NCBI GenBank assembly: GCA_020099315.1
Contig: CP083650.1
Coordinates: forward strand, 310,001-374,000
Length of the DNA: 64,000 bases
Direction: 5' to 3'
Origin: Citrobacter europaeus
GTDB taxonomy: Bacteria > Pseudomonadota > Gammaproteobacteria > Enterobacterales > Enterobacteriaceae
Below, piece after piece: positions 1 through 6,926 of this stretch. The first letter of the stretch is position 1; each line of letters opens with the position of its first letter. A model generated the notes under the pieces. That model saw only the letters and a list, made by a program, of their open reading frames with translations, made no database searches and was not told where the DNA came from. The translations under genes and the position numbers were made by a program.

Positions 1-1185
1 GACGAAACCGTAGGTAAACTGATCGCTGAAGCGATGGACAAAGTCGGTAAAGAAGGCGTGATCACCGTTGAAGACGGTACCGGTCTGCAGGACGAACTGG
101 ACGTGGTTGAAGGTATGCAATTCGACCGTGGCTACCTGTCTCCTTACTTCATCAACAAGCCGGAAACTGGCGCAGTAGAACTGGAAAGCCCGTTCATTCT
201 GCTGGCTGACAAGAAAATCTCCAACATCCGTGAAATGCTGCCGGTTCTGGAAGCTGTAGCGAAAGCAGGTAAACCGCTGCTGATCATCGCTGAAGATGTT
301 GAAGGCGAAGCGCTGGCAACTCTGGTTGTTAACACCATGCGCGGTATCGTGAAAGTGGCTGCGGTTAAAGCACCTGGCTTCGGCGACCGTCGTAAAGCAA
401 TGCTGCAGGATATCGCTACTCTGACCGGTGGTACCGTTATCTCTGAAGAGATCGGTATGGAGCTGGAAAAAGCAACTCTGGAAGATCTGGGCCAGGCGAA
501 ACGCGTTGTTATCAACAAAGACACCACCACCATCATCGATGGCGTGGGCGACGAAGCTGCAATCCAGGGTCGTGTGACTCAGATTCGTCAGCAGATCGAA
601 GAAGCAACTTCCGACTACGACCGTGAAAAACTGCAGGAGCGCGTAGCGAAACTGGCAGGCGGCGTGGCAGTTATCAAAGTTGGTGCTGCAACTGAAGTTG
701 AAATGAAAGAGAAAAAAGCCCGCGTTGAAGATGCCCTGCACGCGACCCGTGCTGCGGTAGAAGAAGGCGTGGTTGCTGGTGGCGGTGTTGCGCTGATTCG
801 CGTCGCGTCTAAAATTGCCGGCCTGAAAGGTCAGAACGAAGACCAGAACGTGGGTATCAAAGTTGCGCTGCGCGCAATGGAATCTCCGCTGCGTCAAATC
901 GTGCTGAACTGCGGCGAAGAGCCGTCTGTAGTAGCTAACACCGTGAAAGCCGGTGACGGTAACTACGGTTACAACGCTGCAACTGAAGAATACGGCAACA
1001 TGATCGACATGGGTATTCTGGATCCAACCAAAGTAACTCGTTCTGCTCTGCAGTACGCGGCTTCTGTTGCGGGTCTGATGATCACCACCGAGTGCATGGT
1101 TACCGACCTGCCGAAAGGCGATGCGCCTGACTTAGGTGCTGCTGGTGGTATGGGCGGCATGGGTGGAATGGGCGGCATGATGTAA
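1..1185 (+). CDS. groL: Chaperonin GroEL, 3' part (5' end outside window)
   Basis: This is the C-terminal 394 residues of the 60 kDa chaperonin, which forms the double-ring ATP-driven folding chamber with GroES in the cytoplasm. The reading frame is open from base 1, so the gene starts upstream; a full GroEL has about 548 residues and roughly the first 154 are missing here. Visible are the apical domain, the ATP-domain segment around GVVAGGGVAL, and the typical flexible tail of GGM repeats ending in MM. Codon use is that of a highly expressed gene. An ERIC element and a hairpin with a T-run follow the stop codon. Confidence 0.98.
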   Translation, partial: DETVGKLIAEAMDKVGKEGVITVEDGTGLQDELDVVEGMQFDRGYLSPYFINKPETGAVELESPFILLADKKISNIREMLPVLEAVAKAGKPLLIIAEDVEGEALATLVVNTMRGIVKVAAVKAPGFGDRRKAMLQDIATLTGGTVISEEIGMELEKATLEDLGQAKRVVINKDTTTIIDGVGDEAAIQGRVTQIRQQIEEATSDYDREKLQERVAKLAGGVAVIKVGAATEVEMKEKKARVEDALHATRAAVEEGVVAGGGVALIRVASKIAGLKGQNEDQNVGIKVALRAMESPLRQIVLNCGEEPSVVANTVKAGDGNYGYNAATEEYGNMIDMGILDPTKVTRSALQYAASVAGLMITTECMVTDLPKGDAPDLGAAGGMGGMGGMGGMM

Positions 1186-1193
1186 TTTAATCT

Positions 1194-1306
1194 TCATACT
1201 TCAAGCCGCAGGTTCGTTGGCTGCGTTCGTTCACCCCAGTCACTTACTCATGTAAGCTCCTGGGGATTCATGAACTTGCCGCCTGCCTGCAACTTGAATT
1301 ATTTGA
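1194..1306 (-). repeat. ERIC element (reverse orientation)
   Basis: This intergenic repeat carries the hallmark ERIC core, including a stretch almost identical to the ERIC1R primer (GTAAGCTCCTGGGGATTCA) at about 1253-1271 and the preceding CCCCAGTCACTTACT. Ends resemble the consensus (TCATACTTCAAG, CAACTTGAATT). It lies between the groL stop codon and the groL terminator, so it is transcribed as part of the groL 3' UTR. Confidence 0.9.
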
Positions 1307-1334
1307 TTAAATACGTATCTCGCGAAAAATGAGA

Positions 1335-1370
1335 AACCCTCGGGCAGAAATGTCCGGGGGTTTTTCTTTT
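1335..1370 (+). terminator. groL rho-independent terminator
   Basis: A GC-rich imperfect hairpin (ACCCTCGGGCA, loop GAAA, TGTCCGGGGGT) is followed directly by TTTTTCTTTT. It lies about 150 bp after the groL stop, beyond the ERIC element, and is oriented for groL transcription. Confidence 0.85.
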
Positions 1371-1437
1371 GGTCATCTTTTTAGTATATGATTCAGCTAC
1401 GGACATAAGGTCCAACTAATTGATTATGGGGAATGAC

Positions 1438-1791
1438 ATGCACGTGAAATATTTAGCAGGGATCGTTGGTGCCGCGCTACTGATGGCGGGTTGTAGCTCC
1501 AGCAACGAACTGAGTTCAGCCGGACAAAGCGTACGCTTTGTCGAAGACAAGCCTGGCGCAGAGTGCCAACTGATTGGCACTGCAACCGGTAAGCAAAGCA
1601 ACTGGCTTTCTGGCCAGCACGGCGAAGAGGGTGGCTCTATGCGTGGCGCAGCAAACGATCTGCGTAACCAGGCTGCTGCAATGGGCGGTAACGTGATTTA
1701 TGGCGTCAGCAGCCCATCACAGGGAATGCTGTCCAGCTTTGTTCCTACCGCCAGCGAGATGATTGGACAGGTTTATAAGTGCCCTAACTGA
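1438..1791 (+). CDS. yjeI: YjeI family small lipoprotein (DUF4156)
   Basis: This encodes a 117-residue predicted outer-membrane or periplasmic lipoprotein of unknown function. A short signal peptide ends in a lipobox (LLMAGC) with the acylated cysteine near residue 19, followed by CSSSNEL. The ATG at 1438 is preferred over an upstream TTG (1420) and ATG (1426): it has a GGGGA ribosome site 5 nt upstream and gives the family's usual length. It stands alone between groL and the converging yjeJ. Sequence and position match E. coli yjeI. Confidence 0.93.
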   Translation: MHVKYLAGIVGAALLMAGCSSSNELSSAGQSVRFVEDKPGAECQLIGTATGKQSNWLSGQHGEEGGSMRGAANDLRNQAAAMGGNVIYGVSSPSQGMLSSFVPTASEMIGQVYKCPN

Positions 1792-1795
1792 TTAC

Positions 1796-1913
1796 ACTTC
1801 ATCCTTCAACCAGCCTCTTTGTTGGCTGCGCTGTGAAACCCCAGTCACATAGTTATCTATGCTCCTGGGGATTTTCTTGGCTTGCCGCCGCGATGCAGAT
1901 TGAATGATTTTGT
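1796..1913 (-). repeat. ERIC element (reverse, divergent copy)
   Basis: A second ERIC-family repeat follows yjeI by 4 bp. The core GTTGGCTGCG, CCCCAGTCACATAG and TATGCTCCTGGGGATTT is clear and the outer arms are more diverged. It is in the same orientation as the copy behind groL, 600 bp away. Confidence 0.8.
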
Positions 1914-1947
1914 GTAATAAAGTGGCCTGGACAGGCTCATGCAATCG

Positions 1948-1976
1948 TAGGCCTGATAAGCGTAGCGCCATCAGGC
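1948..1976 (-). repeat. REP element overlapping the end of yjeJ
   Basis: This is a REP palindrome (GTAGGCCTGATAAGCG / CGCCATCAGGCA). It runs into the yjeJ reading frame: the stop codon of yjeJ (1971-1973 on the minus strand) lies inside the palindrome, so the last few codons are REP-derived. Confidence 0.8.
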
Positions 1977-2834
1977 ATTCTGAGTCTTATGCGCAGACTG
2001 AATGCGTAAATGATGCAGCGCGCGCAGGCACTGATCCTGATTGAGCTTTTGCGCTTTATCACCCGTTAACGTCCTGACAAACACCTGACACGGTACACCA
2101 GCAAGTTTTTTCAGCCGTGGGCTGAAATCGAGCAGACGGCGAGTAATGGCTTCGGCCTCTTTGCTGCCGGAAGCGGCGCGAGTTTTTACTACCGAACCAC
2201 AGAACTGGGCTTTTCCTTTATCATCCGTATAGCGGTAAATAATCGCCAGATAATGATTAAACAGGTTATGTTTCCATTCGGGTTGTGTATAAGAATCGTA
2301 TTCCAGATTATCGTTTTGCTGGCAATCAACATCGTACAGCGGCAGGAAATCCAGCAGCGATGTGATTCGTAACGCTAATTCCTGCATGCCAGCGTTATTT
2401 ATTGCATGAATAACAGCATGAGCCAATACCCGAATCTGAAGTTCATTAATCAGTAATTCACACGTTTGCCCATCATGCAGTGTCAGTGAAAATGTTAAGT
2501 TTTCCCCTTTGTCATCCACTAACATTAGCGAATTAATACGGCGATTAATATCCGCATTTTTTAACTCATTCTCTTGAATTAAGGGGATATTTTCGTGCAT
2601 CTTTTTGCCGGCTTTCTCGCATTCCTTCTCATATTGCGCACGCTCGTCTTCGCTAAGCTGATGTTTAGCAGAGAGCCTGCTTTCCAGGGCGATAAGCAGG
2701 TCTCTTAGCCCAAGCGGAGAAAGGAAAAATAACGACTCTTTATTTCTGGGTTCTTTTATCTTTAATGCCAAAGCAATAAATTCATTCTTTTGGTGAATAA
2801 CTCCGGTATTAATGCCCTTAATACTTATAGCCAT
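1971..2834 (-). CDS. yjeJ: Uncharacterised protein YjeJ
   Basis: This encodes 287 residues recognised as YjeJ by position (between yjeI and epmB) and sequence; its function is not known. No signal peptide or membrane segment is apparent, so it is probably cytoplasmic. The middle is rich in charged residues (SEDERAQYEKECEKAGKK). The ATG at 2834 has a GGGAGA ribosome site. Third-position AT content is higher than in neighbouring housekeeping genes. The final codons and stop lie in a REP element. Confidence 0.88.
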   Translation of the reverse strand: MAISIKGINTGVIHQKNEFIALALKIKEPRNKESLFFLSPLGLRDLLIALESRLSAKHQLSEDERAQYEKECEKAGKKMHENIPLIQENELKNADINRRINSLMLVDDKGENLTFSLTLHDGQTCELLINELQIRVLAHAVIHAINNAGMQELALRITSLLDFLPLYDVDCQQNDNLEYDSYTQPEWKHNLFNHYLAIIYRYTDDKGKAQFCGSVVKTRAASGSKEAEAITRRLLDFSPRLKKLAGVPCQVFVRTLTGDKAQKLNQDQCLRALHHLRIQSAHKTQNA

Positions 2835-2986
2835 AACAGGTTCTCCCTAACCATATATTTATTAATGTACTGGATTTGATTTTATTGATACAACTTGCGA
2901 ATGAATAATCGCACAGCGCTAATTAAAATAGCACAGATTAAAAGCATGGCTCCACCTGTGTGGATTTAAATAATAAGTAATCGTGT

Positions 2987-3012
2987 TGAGTGTCCGGAAT
3001 CGGACACTCAAT
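2987..3012. other. Perfect 11-bp palindrome behind epmB
   Basis: An exact inverted repeat, TTGAGTGTCCG and CGGACACTCAA, with a 4-nt GAAT loop begins 6 bp after the epmB stop codon. On the minus strand it is not followed by a T-run, so it looks like an mRNA 3'-end stabiliser or a rho-assisted terminator rather than a classical intrinsic terminator. Confidence 0.6.
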
Positions 3013-3017
3013 AAAGG

Positions 3018-4046
3018 CTATTGTTGGCGTAGCTGCAGATCCAATGGCGTTTTACTTGGCTCTCCGCCAATTTCACGCGCCAGTTTGGGGACCATATAGC
3101 CGGAAACCAGCGTCAGCAGTTCGCGCATAATTTGACGCGCTTCATCGTCGCTGACCATAAAGTGGGAGGCACCCTGCACTTTGTCCAGTGCGTGCAGGTA
3201 ATAGGGCATCACACCCGCATCAAACAACGCGTTGCTAAGGTGAGCCAGCGTTTGCGCGTTATCGTTCACGCCACGCAGCAAAACGCTTTGGTTGAGTAGC
3301 GTGACGCCGGCGATACGCAGTCTGACCATGGCCAGGCGAAATGTCTCATCGACCTCATTGGCGTGGTTAATGTGATTGACCAGCAGAATCTGCAAGGAGG
3401 AGTGCGCAAAGCGCTGGGCCAGTCCTTCTGTAATGCGAGCTGGGATCACAATCGGTAAACGGCTGTGGATACGCAGACGCTTAACATGCGGGATGGCTTC
3501 CAGTTGCGTGAGCAACCAGTCCAGTTCGTGGTCCTTGGCCATTAACGGATCGCCACCGGAGAAGATAATCTCATCCAGCTCAGGATGCGCGCTAATGTAG
3601 TCCAGGGCGACCTGCCAGTTGCGCTTATTGCCCTGGTTTTCGGCGTACGGGAAGTGGCGGCGGAAGCAATAGCGACAATTAACCGCGCAACCGCCTTTAA
3701 CCAACAGCAGCGCACGGTTGCGATATTTATGCAGCAAACCGGGAACCACGCTGTGCTGTTCTTCCAGTGGATCGGTCGAGTAGCCGGGGGCGGAAACAAA
3801 CTCTTCCTGGGAGGTAAGTACCTGACGCAAAAGCGGATCGTCAGGGTTGCCTTTTTCCATGCGCGCAATAAACGCACGCGGCACGCGCAGGGCGAAAAGC
3901 CGTCTCGCGTCGCGTCCGGCCAACAGTTTTTCATCTGCGTCTATATTCAAAAGATGCAGAAGTTCATCGGGATCGGTCACAACATCGGCAAGTTGCGATA
4001 ACCAATCTTCTCTGGATGGGGTATTTAGGGTTACAATATGCGCCAT
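3018..4046 (-). CDS. epmB: EF-P (R)-beta-lysylation protein, lysine 2,3-aminomutase
   Basis: This 342-residue radical SAM, PLP-dependent aminomutase converts (S)-alpha-lysine to (R)-beta-lysine, which EpmA attaches to EF-P. The [4Fe-4S] motif C-x3-C-x2-C is at residues 120, 124 and 127 (CAVNCRYCFRR), followed by FSGGDPLM. The length matches E. coli EpmB. The gene is divergent from its target efp with only 41 bp between start codons, so the two promoters overlap. No odd features. Confidence 0.97.
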   Translation of the reverse strand: MAHIVTLNTPSREDWLSQLADVVTDPDELLHLLNIDADEKLLAGRDARRLFALRVPRAFIARMEKGNPDDPLLRQVLTSQEEFVSAPGYSTDPLEEQHSVVPGLLHKYRNRALLLVKGGCAVNCRYCFRRHFPYAENQGNKRNWQVALDYISAHPELDEIIFSGGDPLMAKDHELDWLLTQLEAIPHVKRLRIHSRLPIVIPARITEGLAQRFAHSSLQILLVNHINHANEVDETFRLAMVRLRIAGVTLLNQSVLLRGVNDNAQTLAHLSNALFDAGVMPYYLHALDKVQGASHFMVSDDEARQIMRELLTLVSGYMVPKLAREIGGEPSKTPLDLQLRQQ

Positions 4047-4087
4047 TTTGTGGCTTAGCTACCAGTTAACAATTTTCAGAGGGCCTT

Positions 4088-4654
4088 ATGGCAACGTACT
4101 ATAGCAACGATTTTCGTGCTGGTCTTAAAATCATGTTGGACGGCGAACCTTATGCGGTTGAAGCCAGCGAATTCGTTAAACCAGGTAAAGGCCAGGCGTT
4201 TGCGCGCGTTAAGCTGCGCCGCCTGCTGACCGGTACTCGCGTAGAGAAAACCTTCAAGTCTACCGACTCCGCTGAAGGCGCAGACGTAGCCGACATGAAC
4301 CTGACCTTCCTGTATAGCGACGGTGAGTTCTGGCACTTCATGAATAACACCACTTTCGAACAGCTGGCTGCAGACGAGAAAGCGGTAGGCGATAACGCTA
4401 AATGGCTGCTGGACCAGGCTGAATGCATCGTGACCCTGTGGAACGGTCAGCCGATCTCCGTGACTCCGCCGAACTTCGTTGAGCTGGAAGTCGTTGAAAC
4501 CGACCCAGGTCTGAAAGGCGATACCGCTGGTACTGGCGGCAAACCGGCAACCCTGTCTACCGGCGCAGTCGTTAAAGTTCCGCTGTTCGTACAGATCGGC
4601 GAAGTGATCAAAGTGGATACTCGCTCCGGCGAATACGTTTCTCGCGTAAAATAA
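4088..4654 (+). CDS. efp: Translation elongation factor P
   Basis: EF-P (188 residues) binds between the ribosomal P and E sites and rescues ribosomes stalled at polyproline stretches. The modification loop PGKGQ is present with the acceptor lysine at position 34. Three beta-barrel domains are expected at about 1-64, 65-127 and 129-188. It is divergent from epmB, and epmA lies 8 kb downstream, so substrate and two of its three modification enzymes are in this window. A strong terminator follows. Confidence 0.99.
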   Translation: MATYYSNDFRAGLKIMLDGEPYAVEASEFVKPGKGQAFARVKLRRLLTGTRVEKTFKSTDSAEGADVADMNLTFLYSDGEFWHFMNNTTFEQLAADEKAVGDNAKWLLDQAECIVTLWNGQPISVTPPNFVELEVVETDPGLKGDTAGTGGKPATLSTGAVVKVPLFVQIGEVIKVDTRSGEYVSRVK

Positions 4655-4670
4655 GATATCTATTTGATCT

Positions 4671-4700
4671 TATGGCGCAGGTTGCTGCGCCATACTTTTT
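4671..4700 (+). terminator. efp rho-independent terminator
   Basis: A perfect 10-bp stem (TATGGCGCAG / CTGCGCCATA) with a GTTG loop is followed by CTTTTT. It ends 11 bp before the ecnA start codon. Confidence 0.9.
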
Positions 4701-4711
4701 CCAGGGCAGGA

Positions 4712-4846
4712 ATGATGAAACGTCTTCTCGGTCTTGTAATGCTCATCCTATTTACCAGCACCCTGCTGACGGGTTGTAATACCGCGCGCGGTTTCGGTGA
4801 AGACATCAAACATCTTGGCAATTCAATCTCTCACGCCGCCAGCTAA
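4712..4846 (+). CDS. ecnA: Entericidin A lipoprotein (antidote)
   Basis: This is a 44-residue cell-envelope lipoprotein. The signal peptide ends in LLTGC, and the mature peptide contains NTARGFGEDIKHLG, the entericidin signature. Start ATG at 4712 or 4715 (MMKRLL); a longer upstream frame lacks a ribosome site and enters the efp terminator. In E. coli EcnA is described as the antidote to EcnB. It sits between efp and ecnB in the expected order. Confidence is high from motif and synteny. Confidence 0.92.
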   Translation: MMKRLLGLVMLILFTSTLLTGCNTARGFGEDIKHLGNSISHAAS

Positions 4847-4915
4847 TCCTCTCTCATAATCTTAAAAACGCTTGTTTATCCATCACACTTGCAGATCTTG
4901 TCTATTATTAATTAG

Positions 4916-4922
4916 CTATACA
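4916..4922 (+). promoter_or_regulatory. Candidate ecnB promoter -10 (sigma-S-like)
   Basis: CTATACA, resembling a sigma-S -10 element, lies about 32 bp upstream of the ecnB start in an AT-rich interval without other genes. Known biology (ecnB is sigma-S dependent in E. coli) fits, but the assignment is inference. Confidence 0.4.
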
Positions 4923-4953
4923 CAAACAATATTGGCTAGAAAAGGAAGACGTT

Positions 4954-5100
4954 ATGGTTAAGAAGACAATTGCTGCGATCTTTTCTGTGTTGGTTCTTTC
5001 TTCAGTGTTGACTGCGTGCAATACAACGAAAGGTGTTGGGCAGGATATCTCTGAAGGCGGTAGCGCAATCTCTGGTGCAGCGACAAAAGCTCAGCAATAA
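4954..5100 (+). CDS. ecnB: Entericidin B lipoprotein (bacteriolytic)
   Basis: This encodes 48 residues: MVKKTIAAI, a hydrophobic stretch, the lipobox SVLTAC, then NTTKGVGQDISEGG, and an Ala/Gln-rich tail. AAGGAAG lies 6 nt before the ATG. The family member in E. coli is a small toxic lipoprotein expressed in stationary phase under sigma-S and counteracted by EcnA. Here it is followed by a perfect hairpin shared with the converging ecnR gene. Confidence 0.93.
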   Translation: MVKKTIAAIFSVLVLSSVLTACNTTKGVGQDISEGGSAISGAATKAQQ

Positions 5101-5106
5101 TCATGA

Positions 5107-5130
5107 ACGGTACGACGCCTGTCGTACCGT
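5107..5130. terminator. Shared ecnB/ecnR bidirectional hairpin
   Basis: A perfect 10-bp stem (ACGGTACGAC / GTCGTACCGT) with a GCCT loop separates two converging genes and touches the ecnR stop codon. Flanking sequence is only modestly T-rich on either strand, so termination efficiency is uncertain. Confidence 0.6.
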
Positions 5131-5729
5131 TAATTCCCCTTCCCGGGTAGCGAGAGAAACGGTGAGAAGCGGTTCCCCAGGTGCAGTTTAATGCGGATAT
5201 TCCGTTTATAGGTGTAGACCGTCTTGCCATGAATGCTCAGTGCGGCGGCGATCGCATTGTTACTGATCCCATCCATCCACATCGATAATACTTTCTCCTC
5301 CTGCGGCGTAAGCAGTGGAGTCGCATTTTCGACTATTTCTAATGGCGGGCGAAGCTGTAGTGCCTCCTGAATTGTGTGTGAGAGAGCGTTCAGCGTGGTG
5401 TGCTTGGTCAAAACCGAATGGACGACGGATTGAGGGGAAGTCGTTGAAGTGTGCTGTCTTTCTACTGATTGCAATAGAATCAGTGGGATGACGCCGCAGC
5501 TCATAAAAAAGGGCTTAATTGGCGGACTGGAGTGTGTCTCGCTGATAAAACTGTATAAATCCGCGATCACCAGATGCGGTTTCCACTGCAAAATATGCTC
5601 TTTTGCTAACAGGAGATTATTGATCCCTGATACCAGAAATGAGGAGCTGAACCTGCCAGAATGATTAAGCAAGGCCTCAATCCCTGTACGGGTAAAGTGG
5701 CACCGGTCAATCACTAAAATTTTAAGCAT
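5130..5729 (-). CDS. ecnR: LuxR-type transcriptional activator EcnR
   Basis: This 199-residue protein has a receiver-like N-terminal region without a clear phosphorylation motif and a C-terminal LuxR helix-turn-helix (LTPQEEKVLSMWMDGISN, IHGKTVYTYKRNIRIKL). EcnR was described for Citrobacter freundii as a putative activator of the entericidin locus, and the position directly behind ecnB and convergent to it fits. E. coli K-12 lacks a gene here as far as I recall. Codon use is more AT-rich than in the flanks. Confidence 0.85.
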   Translation of the reverse strand: MLKILVIDRCHFTRTGIEALLNHSGRFSSSFLVSGINNLLLAKEHILQWKPHLVIADLYSFISETHSSPPIKPFFMSCGVIPLILLQSVERQHTSTTSPQSVVHSVLTKHTTLNALSHTIQEALQLRPPLEIVENATPLLTPQEEKVLSMWMDGISNNAIAAALSIHGKTVYTYKRNIRIKLHLGNRFSPFLSLPGKGN

Positions 5730-5924
5730 AACCTTTTCGCATTCAGAAGAGAGGCAATCGACTTCCTGGATTCAGAAAGCCCCTCATCATAGAGAACTCC
5801 GATGAGTGCCAAATGCGGGAACTACGCCGCTAATTATGCTTAATTCTTGCTTTTAGTATGCAACGAATAAAAAGGTTGAAATTCATTTTCTCTCGGGCAA
5901 AAATGCCATTTCACACATTAGCTT

Positions 5925-5967
5925 TGCAGGACGACCTGCAAACGCTTCTTTCACCGGGGACGGCCCC
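5925..5967 (+). promoter_or_regulatory. Guanidine-II (mini-ykkC) riboswitch
   Basis: Two short hairpins with the diagnostic ACGR loops lie just before gdx: TGCAGG-ACGA-CCTGCA (5925-5940) and GGGG-ACGG-CCCC (5956-5967), separated by 15 nt. This is the full consensus of the guanidine-II class, which binds two guanidinium ions and frees the ribosome site. The GGAG site of gdx begins about 8 nt after the second hairpin, consistent with translational control. Confidence 0.92.
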
Positions 5968-5985
5968 ATTGTTCTGGAGCCTGAT

Positions 5986-6303
5986 ATGTCCTGGATCGTT
6001 TTATTAATTGCAGGTCTGCTCGAAGTTGTCTGGGCGATTGGCCTGAAATATACCCACGGCTTTACGCGTTTGACGCCAAGCATTATCACCATTGCGGCGA
6101 TGATCGTCAGTATCGCCATGCTCTCCTGGGCAATGCGCACGTTGCCTGTAGGAACCGCCTATGCCGTCTGGACTGGTATCGGCGCCGTCGGGGCGGCCAT
6201 TACAGGAATTTTGCTGCTCGGTGAATCTGCCAGCCCGGCGCGTTTACTTAGCCTCGGGCTGATCGTTGCCGGCATTATTGGTCTGAAGCTGAGCACCCAC
6301 TAA
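5986..6303 (+). CDS. gdx: Guanidinium exporter (SMR family)
   Basis: This 105-residue, four-helix small multidrug resistance family protein starts [23 protein letters not shown], with the membrane glutamate of the SMR family in the first helix. It is formerly SugE and exports guanidinium in exchange for protons. The riboswitch directly upstream supports that substrate. The start ATG at 5986 has TGGAG upstream. Its stop overlaps the stop of the converging blc by 3-4 bases, with no terminator between them. Confidence 0.96.
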
Positions 6304-6833
6304 GCGCCGGGCTGTTTTACCCAAATCAGCTTATTCACTTCAAACCCTTCCCGGGTCGCGACGGCCAGCATTTGCTGTTTCATTTCGTCTGAAATAGTAG
6401 GGGTCCGTGAAAGGATCCACAGGTAATCGCGATCCGGTCCGCAAACCAACGCGTGACGATATTCCCGATCGAGGGCAATCACGTTATAGCCACCATAGAA
6501 AGGACCAAAAAACGAGACCTTGAGCGCAGCGCGGTTTGGGTCGCCGGTGAAGTAGGCTTTACCCTCTGTTTTCTGCCACATTCCCCTGTCCGGGTTATAG
6601 CCCTTGTTAATCACGTTGATACCGCCGTCGTCGCGCAGGCTATAGGTGGCGGTCACTTTTTCCAGTCCACGTTCGAATCGATGGTCGAAACGCGCTATTT
6701 CATACCAGGTGCCCAGATAACGTTTGGCATCAAAGTTATTGACTACGGTAACGCCTTTCGGCGGTGTAGGGGAGCTGCAAGCAACAACCAGGAATGCAGC
6801 CGTAACTGCAGCAACGACGGGCAGAATGCGCAT
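6300..6833 (-). CDS. blc: Outer membrane lipocalin Blc
   Basis: This 177-residue lipoprotein has a lipobox ending at Cys19 (LVVACSS) and the lipocalin signature [16 protein letters not shown] at about residues 45-60. Blc binds lysophospholipids and is anchored to the outer membrane. AAGGAAAA lies upstream of the ATG. It is convergent with gdx and lies downstream of ampC on the same strand, after a hairpin terminator. The order gdx-blc-ampC is conserved with E. coli. Confidence 0.97.
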
Positions 6834-6889
6834 AAGATTTTCCTTGCTGGATTTTTGTTAAGTGTAGATGACAGCAGGAAAAAAAGAGA

Positions 6890-6920
6890 AAGAAAGGAAG
6901 CCCGATATCCCGGGCCTCCT
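6890..6920 (-). terminator. ampC rho-independent terminator
   Basis: On the minus strand the stem GAGGCCCG / CGGGCTTC (one G-U pair) is followed by CTTTCTTTCTCTTTTTTT. It begins 7 bp after the ampC stop codon. Confidence 0.8.
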
Positions 6921-6926
6921 TATTCG

